A DNA stretch of 64,000 bases from Chryseobacterium indologenes (GCA_002439165.1 DJTE01000018.1:1-64000), one strand, 5' to 3'. Positions 35,414-45,481 are shown, numbered from the stretch's first letter. The notes: generated from the sequence alone by a model not told the origin. Translations and numbers: made by a program.

Positions 35414-37048
35414 TTAGTTTTTATTCCAGAACGGAGTAAATTGATTTCTGACAAAGACATCTGCTCCGGACATTGCAGGAACGTTAGCTGCGTTGGCTGC
35501 GTATTCTGAAAACGGATAAATCAGACGGTAAGGCTTATTCGGCTGCTGAGCCGTAACGGCCATCGGTGTCCACGGATACCCTGTTCTGTTATATTCAATA
35601 AACATTTCCGTAGGATTGATGTTGGTTAATGCGATCCATTTCTGCGTCATGATCGCTTCAATTTTTTGCTGGGTAGAACCCGTCCATCCCAGTCCCGGTC
35701 TCGCATTAGCAGCGGTTATATATGTATTTATTGCCCCTGCAGCTGCTCCCAGCCATGATGCATTAGATCTGATGGCTGCTTCAAATTTCGCCTGTGCACT
35801 GAATGTAAATACGGAAGGCCATCTGAGTGCTGCTTCTGCCTGAAGAAAACTGCTTTCAGCGGCTGACATTAATACTCCGCCCCGCTCATTATTCACCTCT
35901 ATCACATCCCCCCAGGTACTTACTGCTGCAGCTCCGGAAAAATTACCTATTCCTAATTTTGAGGTGTTCGTATTGCTGATAGGCGCACCCGGCTGACCAG
36001 GAACAGCCCCCTGTCTGATTCCCTTTAAACCGGTAAAAGGTGTTCCGCCTGCATCAACAGAGGTAACATTGGTAAACAGTCTGCTTCTTCTGGGATCTTT
36101 TAATCCTGTGAATTTAGAATAATTAGGATCATTCAGTATTATATTTCCTTCCAAAGCATTGGCGATATGTTCAGAAGCCACAATCAGTCCATAATTCTGC
36201 ACCTGCGTTCCCCCGGAATATCTTGCCCAGGTAAGCATATAAGGATTCATCTGATCGTCATTGGAAGCAGTATATCCGGGATTCACCAATACTTCTTCAT
36301 CAATAAAATCCGCACCGGCCAGAGTCTGCAGTTTGGCATCTCTGTACGCTGCCAGATCACCTGTAACTTTAGACATTCTGACAAGCATTCTCAGCTTAAT
36401 GGTATTAGAAAACTTTTTCCACTTCTGCATATCTCCATGGAAAACAATATCTACGGATGAAGGATCTTCAGCATTTTCTTCTTCCGCAGCAATAATAGCA
36501 TTGGCTTCTTCCAGACTGGTGATCAGCCTTTTATAAATATCTGAGTCCTGATCGTATTTCGGGGTCATATTATCTCTTCCTCTGAAGGCTTCCGAATAAG
36601 GGGCATTTCCATAAAGATCCACAATATACTGCATATAATAGGCTTTCATAATCTTGGCAATGGCAATATAATTATCCTGCTTATGGTCTGCATTAGCATA
36701 AATTTCAATCTGAGCAAAATTAGCCAGTCTTGGATACAGCCCCCATATCCCTGTATAAAAAGTATTGTCTATTGATCCCAGGTTAAATTCCCTGGAGAAT
36801 GCCCCTCCAAAGCTATATGAGTTCCCGGCCCAGCTGTTCATCATTAAATTTCCAAACTGCACCATAGTTCCTGCCTGTGTTCTATAAGCTGTACTGATCG
36901 CTCCCGGAAGTAACAGATCGGGGGTAATCTCTTCTGCCTGTATTGCATTGGGATTATCATTGATATCCAGATAATCATTGGAACAGGAAGATACAGCTAT
37001 GCTTAATGCAGCAAGAGTTAAGGTGGTAAAAAGTATATTCTTTTTCAT
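35414..37048 (-). CDS. SusD/RagB-family outer-membrane lipoprotein (pair 3)
   Basis: The 544-residue lipoprotein has lipobox VSSC and the opening LDINDNPNAIQAEEITPDLLL, typical of SusD-like-2. Further landmarks are MQYIVDLYGNAPYSEAFRGR, MQKWKKFSNTIKLRMLVRMS and the tail NKPYRLIYPFSEY. It matches the SusD of pair 2 throughout these blocks. The SusC partner is 13 bp upstream, so the order is susC then susD as in the other pairs. Confidence 0.9.
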   Translation of the reverse strand: MKKNILFTTLTLAALSIAVSSCSNDYLDINDNPNAIQAEEITPDLLLPGAISTAYRTQAGTMVQFGNLMMNSWAGNSYSFGGAFSREFNLGSIDNTFYTGIWGLYPRLANFAQIEIYANADHKQDNYIAIAKIMKAYYMQYIVDLYGNAPYSEAFRGRDNMTPKYDQDSDIYKRLITSLEEANAIIAAEEENAEDPSSVDIVFHGDMQKWKKFSNTIKLRMLVRMSKVTGDLAAYRDAKLQTLAGADFIDEEVLVNPGYTASNDDQMNPYMLTWARYSGGTQVQNYGLIVASEHIANALEGNIILNDPNYSKFTGLKDPRRSRLFTNVTSVDAGGTPFTGLKGIRQGAVPGQPGAPISNTNTSKLGIGNFSGAAAVSTWGDVIEVNNERGGVLMSAAESSFLQAEAALRWPSVFTFSAQAKFEAAIRSNASWLGAAAGAINTYITAANARPGLGWTGSTQQKIEAIMTQKWIALTNINPTEMFIEYNRTGYPWTPMAVTAQQPNKPYRLIYPFSEYAANAANVPAMSGADVFVRNQFTPFWNKN

Positions 37049-37061
37049 TTTTATTCAATAA

Positions 37062-40000
37062 TTAGAAGGTTACGTTTAAATTGAAGCCAAAGTTTCTTAT
37101 AGTAGGATACTGTCCCGTGGAAGCCAGTCCCGCAGCATTCCCGCTCGTAGTAGCGGTTTCAGGATCTGCATAGTTCCTGTTACTCTTTGCATAAATAGCC
37201 CATGGATTTCTGGCATATACTCCTACGGTCAACGAATTAACAAATGTGCTTCTCAACATGGATTTTGGAATATCATAGCTGAGGGCAATTTCTCTTATTT
37301 TGAAAGCGGTTCCGTCAATGACATGTTCCTCACCCACTCTCCTGAAATTACCTTCTGTGAAATAGGCATTTGTTCCGAAATAAGAAGGATCATCTCCTAC
37401 CGGTGTTGTATTGGGAACATACTGTCCGTTGATCAGCTGAACTGAATTAGGTACTACATATCCCTGGCTGCGGTCAAAAGCAGCGGTCTGTTCCAGATGA
37501 CCGGCATAAGCCAGCAGTTCTTTGGAAAGCGGAACAAAGCTGTTTCCTGTTCTGTAATCAGCCACAGCACTCAAGGTGATTCCCTTAAATTTAAATGAGG
37601 TACTGAAACCTAAAATATAATCCGGATTTACTTTTCCAAGAACCTCCAGCGTAGAAGTGGTTAATGGGTTCCCATTCCGGTCAACGATAATATTTCCGTC
37701 CGGATCTCTCTGGTATTTTGTTCCCTTAATCATTGGAAAATCTTCTCCTACCACAGCATAGATTCCTACTGTCGGTCTTCCAATCACACTCAGTGGTGTT
37801 TCATCAGATCCATCAGCGAGAGAGAGGATTTTTGTTCTGTAAGTAGAATATGACCCTCTTATTTTCCATTCGAAATTTTTTGTTTTAACAGGTGTGAAGC
37901 CAAGATCCAGTTCAAATCCCTGATTACGGCTGTCTCCTATATTATTAAGAATACTGGTAATTCCGGATGCAGAAGACGTAGTAACTGAAGTAATCATATT
38001 ATTGGTATCATTTCTGAATACAGATCCCTCAAAAGTAATTCGGTCGTTAAAGAACCCCAGCTGTAAACCCGCTTCCTTGGAATTGTAAAACTCAGGTTCT
38101 ATATCCTGGGCATAAAACGAAGTTGTGGGAAGGGATGATGATAAATTTCCGAAAGGATAGCCTGTCGGGAAAGATCCTACGCGGTCCAGCCCGTACACAG
38201 GGATAGTCTGCACATTCCCTACCCTGCTGAATGAAATACTTAGTTTGGCATAATTAAGTATTTTCCCTTTCAGGTTTTCAAATGCTTTTGTAGGAATAAA
38301 AGATCCTCCCACCGAATAATAAGCATACGCCTTATTACTGAAAGGTAATGGATTTCCGTTAACATCCACAGGATTCACACTAGTAAGTGAGCTTTTCTCA
38401 TACCTGAACGTGGAATTCAGGAAAAGATAATCTTTATAGGCAAGATCTAAATTGGCAAACCAGGCATAGGATCTTGTGCGGGTTTTGGTATTATCAAGGC
38501 TGTAAAACGGATCCGGATTCAGTACGTTATTGATATGGTACCATCCCTCGATTTTAAGGTTGGTTCCTCCCACCTGTGCCGTAGAACCTCCTGCGTCCTG
38601 AATATTATGTCCCACGTTAAATTTCATATTGATCAGGTCCGTAAGATCATAATCAAAATTAGCCATCAGATCGCCATAATACCGGAAAGAAGAGTTTACA
38701 GATTTATAATAATTAGAGACAATAGGTTCTCTGGCAAATACATTATCGCTCGGTGAATGCCCGTCCAGATAAGTGCCGGTTCCTTCATACACCCTGTCAA
38801 ACGCAAATGCATTAAGATGACTTTCGGAAATTGCAGATCCGGAAGCAAATGTTCCTGCATAGGTAAAAGAAACATTTTTATTTAAATTGTATTCCAGATT
38901 GATTAGCCCGGTAAACATTCTGCTTTTACTATTATACCTTTCATTGTCAATAGTCCAGTAAGGATTGGTGATATACATTGAGTGTCCTGCATCCGGCAGG
39001 GAATACCTGAACCTTCTGATATCCACATTAGCCGGTGTCTGCAGTAGCTGATCGTACAGTCCTGAAGAGGTTTCGGAAGTACTCAGATCCAGGTAATTGA
39101 CATTACCGTCAATTCTGAATTTCCCCAATCTTTTTCCTGCTTTGAAAATGAAATTATTTCTCTTGAGATTGTCTTTTTCCACAACAAAATCATTCTGGGT
39201 TCTGTTGGCGGAAAAGAACACATAAGAATCTGAACCTCCCGCAGAAACGGAAATACCGTTCTGAAACAAAACTCCGGTTTTAAAAAAGTTGGCAACATGA
39301 TTTTTTTTGGGTGAAAAAGTTTCTCTCAGAAACTGATTATTGGCCTGGGGGAGCCCTACATATAAATCCTGTCCTCCCAATACTGAGTTATAGGCCGGTC
39401 CCCACGCTGAATTTTCATAAGGAGTCCACGTTGTCCCTCCATATTCCGTGGTGTTAAAAGAATCGCCCGGCCAGCCCTGCCCGTAAAGTTTCTGGAAAAA
39501 CGGAAGTTTGTATACCGAAGAAAAATCAACAGAATTGGTTAGTGAAAACTGTAATTTTTCAGACTTTGAACCTTTCTTTGTGGTAACTACCAACACCCCG
39601 TTACTTCCTTTCTCACCATATAAAGCGGCTCCCTGCATTCCTTTGATCACATTGATGTTTTCAATAATTTCAGGAGGAAGATTCTGAAAGATTCCCATCG
39701 TGGAAATTACCCCGTCAATTACCACAAGAGCCTGATTATTTCCTGAAATTGATCTTGGACCTCTCAAAACCACTCTTGCCGTAGAATTTACAGAAGTATT
39801 GGTTGTATTAATCTGTAAACCGGAAACCTTACCTGTTAATGCCTGAACCGCATTCGGGTTGTTTGCCTGGGTAATCTCAGCAGCATTTACTACCTGATTG
39901 GAAGATGTAACGGCATCCTGTCTTTTCTTGATGCCTAATGCCCCTGTTACAACTATTTCCCGGATCTCATTAGTTTTTAAAGTGTCATTCTGTGACCCAT

Positions 40001-40070
40001 TCTGTGCATTGGCTACAACAAAAGATGAAGACAGAACTACCGCTAAAACACTTGTAATTAATTTATTCAT
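37062..40070 (-). CDS. SusC/RagA-family TonB-linked outer-membrane receptor (pair 3)
   Basis: The 1002-residue receptor has signal peptide MNKLITSVLAVVLSSSFVVA, the TonB-box-like IREIVVTGALGIKKRQD, a plug with VVLRGPRSISGNN and LYGEKGSNGVLVVTTKKG, and a barrel ending FNLNVTF. Like its two neighbours it lacks the N-terminal carboxypeptidase-D-like domain. The similarity to the receptor at 32005 extends from plug to C-terminus, so it is a likely tandem duplicate. The 308-bp gap between its start and rnhB is AT-rich and holds no other gene. Confidence 0.92.
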   Translation of the reverse strand: MNKLITSVLAVVLSSSFVVANAQNGSQNDTLKTNEIREIVVTGALGIKKRQDAVTSSNQVVNAAEITQANNPNAVQALTGKVSGLQINTTNTSVNSTARVVLRGPRSISGNNQALVVIDGVISTMGIFQNLPPEIIENINVIKGMQGAALYGEKGSNGVLVVTTKKGSKSEKLQFSLTNSVDFSSVYKLPFFQKLYGQGWPGDSFNTTEYGGTTWTPYENSAWGPAYNSVLGGQDLYVGLPQANNQFLRETFSPKKNHVANFFKTGVLFQNGISVSAGGSDSYVFFSANRTQNDFVVEKDNLKRNNFIFKAGKRLGKFRIDGNVNYLDLSTSETSSGLYDQLLQTPANVDIRRFRYSLPDAGHSMYITNPYWTIDNERYNSKSRMFTGLINLEYNLNKNVSFTYAGTFASGSAISESHLNAFAFDRVYEGTGTYLDGHSPSDNVFAREPIVSNYYKSVNSSFRYYGDLMANFDYDLTDLINMKFNVGHNIQDAGGSTAQVGGTNLKIEGWYHINNVLNPDPFYSLDNTKTRTRSYAWFANLDLAYKDYLFLNSTFRYEKSSLTSVNPVDVNGNPLPFSNKAYAYYSVGGSFIPTKAFENLKGKILNYAKLSISFSRVGNVQTIPVYGLDRVGSFPTGYPFGNLSSSLPTTSFYAQDIEPEFYNSKEAGLQLGFFNDRITFEGSVFRNDTNNMITSVTTSSASGITSILNNIGDSRNQGFELDLGFTPVKTKNFEWKIRGSYSTYRTKILSLADGSDETPLSVIGRPTVGIYAVVGEDFPMIKGTKYQRDPDGNIIVDRNGNPLTTSTLEVLGKVNPDYILGFSTSFKFKGITLSAVADYRTGNSFVPLSKELLAYAGHLEQTAAFDRSQGYVVPNSVQLINGQYVPNTTPVGDDPSYFGTNAYFTEGNFRRVGEEHVIDGTAFKIREIALSYDIPKSMLRSTFVNSLTVGVYARNPWAIYAKSNRNYADPETATTSGNAAGLASTGQYPTIRNFGFNLNVTF

Positions 40071-40378
40071 ATTTAATCTGACTATTTTTTACGAATTAAA
40101 AACATGTGCTTTTCTAAAAAAATGAAATAAATTTCATAGTAATAGATCCTTTTACATAATAATACTGTACAAAAAAGGTCAATACCATAAATTGTTCACA
40201 AAAAAAATAACCATCATTAAAAAAGAAAAACACATAATGTTTTATCAATATTATAGCTAAACAGCCAGATCAGAATATTTTATCTACCAAAGTAAATATA
40301 TGGATGCACCAACTGCATTTTTGTAAATTTTATAATTTCACTACTTTTACATGCGTAATACAGATACTATTGTTACTC

Positions 40379-40963
40379 ATGGAATTACTGCAGAAATGGA
40401 CAGACCTCTATATTGAGGCAGGATGTGATGAAGTAGGCAGAGGATGCCTTAGCGGACCTGTTGTTGCGGCAGCTGTTATTTTAGATGATACTTTTAAGCA
40501 CGAGCTCGTTAATGATTCTAAACAGCTTACATTTAAAACGAGAATGGAGCTGGACAGCTATATTAAGGACAACGTAAAAAGCTATGCCATTGCAGAACTT
40601 CCTCCTTCGTTCATCGATGAGCACAATATCCTTAACGCAAGCATCCATGCCATGCACCGCGCCTTAGATCAGCTGGAGATCACACCGGAACTGATTCTTG
40701 TAGACGGAAATAAATTTCATCCTTACAATTATATTCCTCATCAGTGTATCATTAAAGGAGATTCAAAAGTTCTGTCTATTGCAGCCGCTTCCATTTTAGC
40801 TAAGAATTACAGGGACAAACTGATGATAGAGCTTCACGAAGAGCATCCCGAATACGGCTGGAATACCAATTTCGGATATGCCACGAAAGCTCATCAGCAG
40901 GCACTGATCAAGCACGGACCGACGAAATACCACAGGCAGTCTTTCAGGTTGAAATATGATTAA
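40379..40963 (+). CDS. rnhB: Ribonuclease HII
   Basis: The enzyme cuts RNA in RNA-DNA hybrids, including single ribonucleotides in DNA. The 194-residue protein contains the family signature CDEVGRGCLSGPVVAAAV with the catalytic Asp-Glu pair, a later acidic residue in LILVDGNKF, and SIAAASILAKNYRD. I place the start at the ATG at 40379 (MELLQKW); the longer frame adds 25 residues that do not belong to the family. A terminator follows. Confidence 0.96.
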   Translation: MELLQKWTDLYIEAGCDEVGRGCLSGPVVAAAVILDDTFKHELVNDSKQLTFKTRMELDSYIKDNVKSYAIAELPPSFIDEHNILNASIHAMHRALDQLEITPELILVDGNKFHPYNYIPHQCIIKGDSKVLSIAAASILAKNYRDKLMIELHEEHPEYGWNTNFGYATKAHQQALIKHGPTKYHRQSFRLKYD

Positions 40964-41050
40964 TGCGATGGAGAAACGAAAGAAAACCGGAGATTAAATA
41001 CCGGAATTTTATTTTTGCCCTTCTCAAGCTTCTGAACCTATTAAAATACA

Positions 41051-41079
41051 AACGGCTCCTGATCAGATCGGAAGCCGTT
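41051..41079 (+). terminator. Terminator of rnhB
   Basis: AACGGCT at 41051-41057 pairs with AGCCGTT at 41073-41079, with two more inner pairs across a bulge, followed by a run of eight T. Confidence 0.82.
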
Positions 41080-41091
41080 TTTTTTCAAATA

Positions 41092-41124
41092 AAAAAAGAG
41101 AAGTCAGGTATGCTTCTCTTTTTT
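41092..41124 (-). terminator. Terminator of yidC
   Basis: A 12-bp stem (AAAAAAGAGAAG with CTTCTCTTTTTT) encloses a 9-nt loop, 8 bp beyond the yidC stop. It may work in both directions. Confidence 0.82.
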
Positions 41125-41131
41125 ATATAGA

Positions 41132-42931
41132 TTATTTCTTTTTATTTCTCTGCTGTTCCTGAGTTTTTTGCTGTTCCTGAGCCTTCTCCATCATCTCACG
41201 CATTCTCTTCTGGAATTTTCCTTCAGCCTTAGGTTTCTCCTTATTCGCCTGAATCTGGGCATGAATTTTCTTTTCATCCAGGATCCAGTATTTAATGACC
41301 AGGATGATCAGGATGTTAATGGCATTCGATACAAAATAATACCATGAAAGTCCGGATGCCGATGTATTCAGGAAGAACAGGAATGTAATCGGGAAGATGT
41401 ACATCAATACCTTCATATTCGGCATTCCTTCCTGCTGAGGCTGCTGCATATTTCCGGAAGTCATTACGGTGTAGATAAGAATCACCACGGTACAAGCCAG
41501 GGCGAAAACACTTAAATGGTCTCCCAGAAATGGAATTTTAAACGGAAGCTTGATCAGGTCATCATAAGCCGTAAGGTCTTTTGCAAACCAGAAGCCCTGT
41601 CCTCTCAGATCAATAAAGTTCGGGAAGAAACGGAATAAAGCATAGAAGATCGGGATCTGCACCAGCGCCGGAAGACATCCTGCCATCTGGTTCACTCCTG
41701 CTTTCCTGTACACTTCCATAGTAGCCTGCTGTTTCTTCATCGGATCTGCATCCTTAAATTTAGCATTTACCTCATCAATTTCAGGACGGATCACTTTCAT
41801 CATTGCACTTAGCTTGTGCTGCTTATACATGATTGGTGAAAGAATAAGCTTTACAATGATCGTCATTAAGAAAATCACCCAGCCTGCCGTTAATCCCCAG
41901 CTTGCTATAAAATTATACATCGGCATGAAGAAGTAACGGTTCATAGCACCGATAAATGACCAGCCTAAAGGAAGGATCTCATCGAAATTCTTATCGTAAG
42001 ATTTCAGAAGTTTCAGGTCAAGCGGCATAAAGTACCAGGTAAAATCCTGGTTCAGCTCGCTCCCGGTCATCTGTACAAAACCTTCAAAATTTAATTTCTT
42101 CAGGTATTCTCCTTCTTCAATATTTTCCTGATTTCCTTTACTGTGTGTAAAACCGTTTCTCGCTTCAATCACGGAAGAGAAGAACTGCTGTTTTACTCCA
42201 ATCCAGTTAAGAGTTTCTTTTTCTTCCTCCATAGTTGTTCTCCCGTCATAATCATAGTCTTTATAATTATTGAAAGCATAGGAGAATTCTGAGTGAGACT
42301 GTTCCTGGGCTCTACCCTTTTCCACATTTCTCACACTGTAATCCCAGATAAAATCGGCTTTGTTGTCCGCAGTAACATTGGCAAGTCCCTGCGTTCTTAC
42401 TTTAAAATCCAATCTGTATTTATCTAATAAAGTGTAAACAAACTGAATAACAGCACCGTTATAGTTAGCAGTCATTGTTACTGCGTTTCCGTTTACTGCC
42501 GGTGAGAAAACTAAATCTTTGGTATTAATAATTTTCCCTGTTTTATCTTTAAACTGGAAGCCGTAGTTTGAATTGTTTTTATTGATCAGATAAAGCGGAA
42601 GATCTGCCTTATCTGTTTTATGATCGTATGCTTTATATTCCGAAAGCTGTACTTTAGAAACCTGCCCTCCCAGACTTGAGAATTCAACGTTCAATTCTTT
42701 GTTGGACAGGGTGGCTGTCTGAATTGCATTCGGAGTGACATTTGGATTGATATTGCTGGCCTGAGTCTGTTTTACGGCATTTTTCACCTGTTCAGTTTTC
42801 TGCTGCTGGGCTTTCAACTGCTCTTCTTTCGATTGCTTATTCTGGAAATAGAACATCGCACCGAAAAGAATCAGGCATAAAACCGCGAAACTAATCATTT
42901 GACTTTTATCGATTCCGTTGTTTTGTTGCAT
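41132..42931 (-). CDS. yidC: Membrane protein insertase YidC
   Basis: YidC inserts and folds inner-membrane proteins, alone or with SecYEG. The 599-residue protein has an N-terminal helix, a large periplasmic beta-domain (about 50-340) and the conserved five-helix core. Core markers include IMYKQHKLSAMMKVIRPEIDEV, AGVNQMAGCLPALVQIPIFYALFRFFPN and SNAINILIILVIKYWI. The tail is lysine- and glutamine-rich (EQQKTQEQQRNKKK), as in ribosome-binding C-termini. pyrG lies upstream on the same strand with a hairpin between them, so they are probably separate transcripts. Confidence 0.96.
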   Translation of the reverse strand: MQQNNGIDKSQMISFAVLCLILFGAMFYFQNKQSKEEQLKAQQQKTEQVKNAVKQTQASNINPNVTPNAIQTATLSNKELNVEFSSLGGQVSKVQLSEYKAYDHKTDKADLPLYLINKNNSNYGFQFKDKTGKIINTKDLVFSPAVNGNAVTMTANYNGAVIQFVYTLLDKYRLDFKVRTQGLANVTADNKADFIWDYSVRNVEKGRAQEQSHSEFSYAFNNYKDYDYDGRTTMEEEKETLNWIGVKQQFFSSVIEARNGFTHSKGNQENIEEGEYLKKLNFEGFVQMTGSELNQDFTWYFMPLDLKLLKSYDKNFDEILPLGWSFIGAMNRYFFMPMYNFIASWGLTAGWVIFLMTIIVKLILSPIMYKQHKLSAMMKVIRPEIDEVNAKFKDADPMKKQQATMEVYRKAGVNQMAGCLPALVQIPIFYALFRFFPNFIDLRGQGFWFAKDLTAYDDLIKLPFKIPFLGDHLSVFALACTVVILIYTVMTSGNMQQPQQEGMPNMKVLMYIFPITFLFFLNTSASGLSWYYFVSNAINILIILVIKYWILDEKKIHAQIQANKEKPKAEGKFQKRMREMMEKAQEQQKTQEQQRNKKK

Positions 42932-43045
42932 TTTATTTTTATTAAAAATTTTAAACTTTAATCAGTAATAGTGATATTACTTTTTTGAGCTGACAAAAAT
43001 ACTGTTTTTTTATCAAAACTCTATGCTTTACTACGTTACTATATA

Positions 43046-43081
43046 ATAAACTCAAGCTGAGAATAATCAGCCTGAGTTTAT
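43046..43081 (-). terminator. Hairpin terminator of pyrG
   Basis: ATAAACTCAAGCTGA and TCAGCCTGAGTTTAT pair across a 6-nt loop with one mismatch. It lies about 37 bp past the pyrG stop. The poly-U tail is weak. Confidence 0.55.
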
Positions 43082-43117
43082 GTTTAGACGTTTATGATAA
43101 AAAATTACCTTATTTCT

Positions 43118-44725
43118 TTATTTTTTCTCACAAGCTTTGATGAAAGCTCTGAATAAAGGATGCGGTGTGGCTACCGTACTTTTGTATTCCGGATGATACT
43201 GCACGCCTACATAGAATGGGTGGTCAGGAAGTTCAAGAGCTTCTACCAGTCCGGTTTCAGGATTCGTCCCTGTTGCCAGGAAGCCGTTCTTTTCAAATTC
43301 CTGAAGATAGTCACTGTTGAATTCATAACGGTGACGGTGTCTTTCGGAAATATTTTTACTGCCGTAAATTTCAGACAGTTTCGAACCGTTTTTCAGGGCA
43401 CATTTCCATGCTCCAAGACGCATTGTTCCTCCTTTATCAATTACATTTTTCTGTTCTTCCATTAATGAAATTACGGGATCCGGAGTTGCGGTATCAAATT
43501 CCACGGAGTTTGCTTTGGTATGTCCAAGAACATTTCTTGCAAATTCAACGGTCATGATCTGCATACCCAGGCAGATTCCCAGCATCGGGATTTTATTTTC
43601 CCTTGCATATTTGGCGGTAAGAACTTTTCCTTCAATTCCTCTGTCTCCGAATCCCGGAGCGACAAGGATACCATTCACTCCTTTCAGCGTTTCTTTAATA
43701 TTATCTTCTGTAATATCGCCGCTGTACACCCATCTTACTTTTACTTCAGTTTCAAGGTCTGCGCCGGCATGTTTAAATGCTTCAGCGATAGAAATATAGG
43801 AATCCTGAAGGGAAACGTATTTTCCTACCAGGGCAATTTCCACGGTTTTCTTAGGATTCTGGAATTTTTTAAGGAAATTTTTCCAGTCTTTAAGATCTGC
43901 GTCCTTATCACTTTTCAGATCCAGTTCTTTCAGCACCACATCATCAAAGTTCTGCTTCTGAAGATACATAGGAACCTCATAAATGGTTTCCATATCTTTA
44001 CATTCAATCACATTCTCCAACGGAACGTTACAGAACTGCGCCAGTTTTGATCTCTGATCTTTAGGGATTTTATGTTCTGTTCTGCAAACCAGTACGTCGG
44101 CCATAATTCCGCTTTCCATCAGCTGACGGACAGAATGCTGTGAAGGTTTTGTTTTCAGTTCGCCGCTTGAAGCCAGGTAAGGAAGCAGTGTCAGGTGGAT
44201 AACCATAGAATTGCTTTCGCCCAGTTCCCATTTCAGCTGGCGAACGGTTTCAATGTAAGGAAGAGACTCAATATCCCCCACAGTTCCTCCGATCTCCGTA
44301 ATGATAATATCGTAGTTCTGTTTTGAAAGGATTTTGATTCTGCGTTTGATTTCGTTCGTAATATGAGGAATTACCTGAACTGTTTTTCCGAGGAAGTCTC
44401 CTTTTCTTTCTTTTTCAATTACAGTCTGATAGATTTTTCCTGTGGTAACGTTGTTGTTTTGGGAAGTAGGAGCATCAAGATAACGCTCGTAGTGACCTAA
44501 ATCCAGATCCGTCTCCGCACCATCTTCGGTTACATAGCATTCTCCGTGTTCATAAGGATTCAGTGTTCCCGGGTCGATATTGATATAAGGATCAAGTTTC
44601 TGGATCGTTACATTAAAACCGCGTGATTTTAGCAGAAGTCCCAGAGAAGCAGACACGATTCCTTTTCCCAAAGATGAAGTTACACCTCCTGTCACAAAGA
44701 TGTATTTTGTATTCTTTTTACTCAT
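43118..44725 (-). CDS. pyrG: CTP synthase
   Basis: The enzyme makes CTP from UTP, glutamine and ATP. The 535-residue protein has the synthetase domain (KYIFVTGGVTSSLGKGI, LDPYINIDPGTLNPYEHGE) and a C-terminal glutamine amidotransferase domain with nucleophile motif LGICLGMQIM and the histidine/glutamate pair in GVQYHPEY. The start is the Met at 44725 (MSKKNTKY); the longer frame adds 29 unrelated residues. CTP supply would also serve the CDP-lipid genes next door, although they are divergently transcribed. Confidence 0.97.
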   Translation of the reverse strand: MSKKNTKYIFVTGGVTSSLGKGIVSASLGLLLKSRGFNVTIQKLDPYINIDPGTLNPYEHGECYVTEDGAETDLDLGHYERYLDAPTSQNNNVTTGKIYQTVIEKERKGDFLGKTVQVIPHITNEIKRRIKILSKQNYDIIITEIGGTVGDIESLPYIETVRQLKWELGESNSMVIHLTLLPYLASSGELKTKPSQHSVRQLMESGIMADVLVCRTEHKIPKDQRSKLAQFCNVPLENVIECKDMETIYEVPMYLQKQNFDDVVLKELDLKSDKDADLKDWKNFLKKFQNPKKTVEIALVGKYVSLQDSYISIAEAFKHAGADLETEVKVRWVYSGDITEDNIKETLKGVNGILVAPGFGDRGIEGKVLTAKYARENKIPMLGICLGMQIMTVEFARNVLGHTKANSVEFDTATPDPVISLMEEQKNVIDKGGTMRLGAWKCALKNGSKLSEIYGSKNISERHRHRYEFNSDYLQEFEKNGFLATGTNPETGLVEALELPDHPFYVGVQYHPEYKSTVATPHPLFRAFIKACEKK

Positions 44726-44838
44726 TAGATTAGGTTTGTGCAAAGTTAGGGGAAAAAGAAATACAAAGCAATTTTTTAAATTTTGAAAATTGAAAATCCC
44801 CCTTCCAATCATTATGAATACTGATTAAAAAAATTATC

Positions 44839-44846
44839 TATATTTG
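44839..44846 (+). promoter_or_regulatory. Putative -7 promoter element of the lipid-type operon
   Basis: TATATTTG matches the Bacteroidota consensus TAnnTTTG and lies 32 bp before the ATG at 44879. The -33 region is not clearly matched. Confidence 0.5.
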
Positions 44847-44878
44847 ATCCAAGCAAATGACAAAAAGCCATAACAACC

Positions 44879-45481
44879 ATGATTTCGGTATATAAACTCA
44901 AACCAAAATTCCAGCAGCTGCTCACTCCGGTTCTGTTATTTTTACATAAAAACAAGATTACAGCCAACCAGATCACCATCAGCTCCATCCTGTTATCTGT
45001 AATCATCGGAATACTGTTCTGGAATGCAGACATTTCAAAATGGTTTTTCCTGAGTCTTCCTATCGGACTTTTAGTAAGAATGGCATTGAATGCATTAGAC
45101 GGAATGATGGCCAGAAAATTCAACCAGACCAGTAAACTGGGGGAGGTTCTGAATGAAGTGGGCGATATTGTCTCGGACGTTATTATATTTTTTCCGCTGA
45201 TTAAATTCCAGCCGGAAAGCCTTTATTTAATCGTTATTTTTATCGTTTTAAGCGTCATCAATGAATTTGCAGGACTGATGGGAAAAGTAACCGGAAAAGA
45301 ACGCCGCTATGACGGCCCGATGGGGAAAAGCGACCGTGCTCTTATTATAGGACTGTACGGGCTTTTAATGTTTTTTGGTGTTGCCATTTCCGGGATATCT
45401 GTTTATATTTTCGCACTGCTTATTGGCCTTCTTCTCATCAGCACTTATATCCGTTTAAAGAAATCACTGCATGAAGCCTGA
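44879..45481 (+). CDS. CDP-alcohol phosphatidyltransferase-family protein (YnbA-like)
   Basis: The family transfers a phosphatidyl group from CDP-diacylglycerol to an alcohol in the inner membrane. The 200-residue protein has about six helices. The signature D-x2-D-G-x2-A-R-x8-G-x3-D-x3-D is present as NALDGMMARK...G...N...D. The second and fourth aspartates (Asp74, Asp96) are kept. The first and third are Asn71 and Asn92. Since the four aspartates bind metal and activate the alcohol, activity or specificity may be altered. The gene overlaps the next one by 11 bp. The acceptor is unknown. Confidence 0.82.
   Translation: MISVYKLKPKFQQLLTPVLLFLHKNKITANQITISSILLSVIIGILFWNADISKWFFLSLPIGLLVRMALNALDGMMARKFNQTSKLGEVLNEVGDIVSDVIIFFPLIKFQPESLYLIVIFIVLSVINEFAGLMGKVTGKERRYDGPMGKSDRALIIGLYGLLMFFGVAISGISVYIFALLIGLLLISTYIRLKKSLHEA

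Noticed and set aside
25535..40070. Polysaccharide utilisation locus
   Set aside because: No glycoside hydrolase, polysaccharide lyase or hybrid sensor is present. SusC/SusD pairs alone do not show a glycan substrate.
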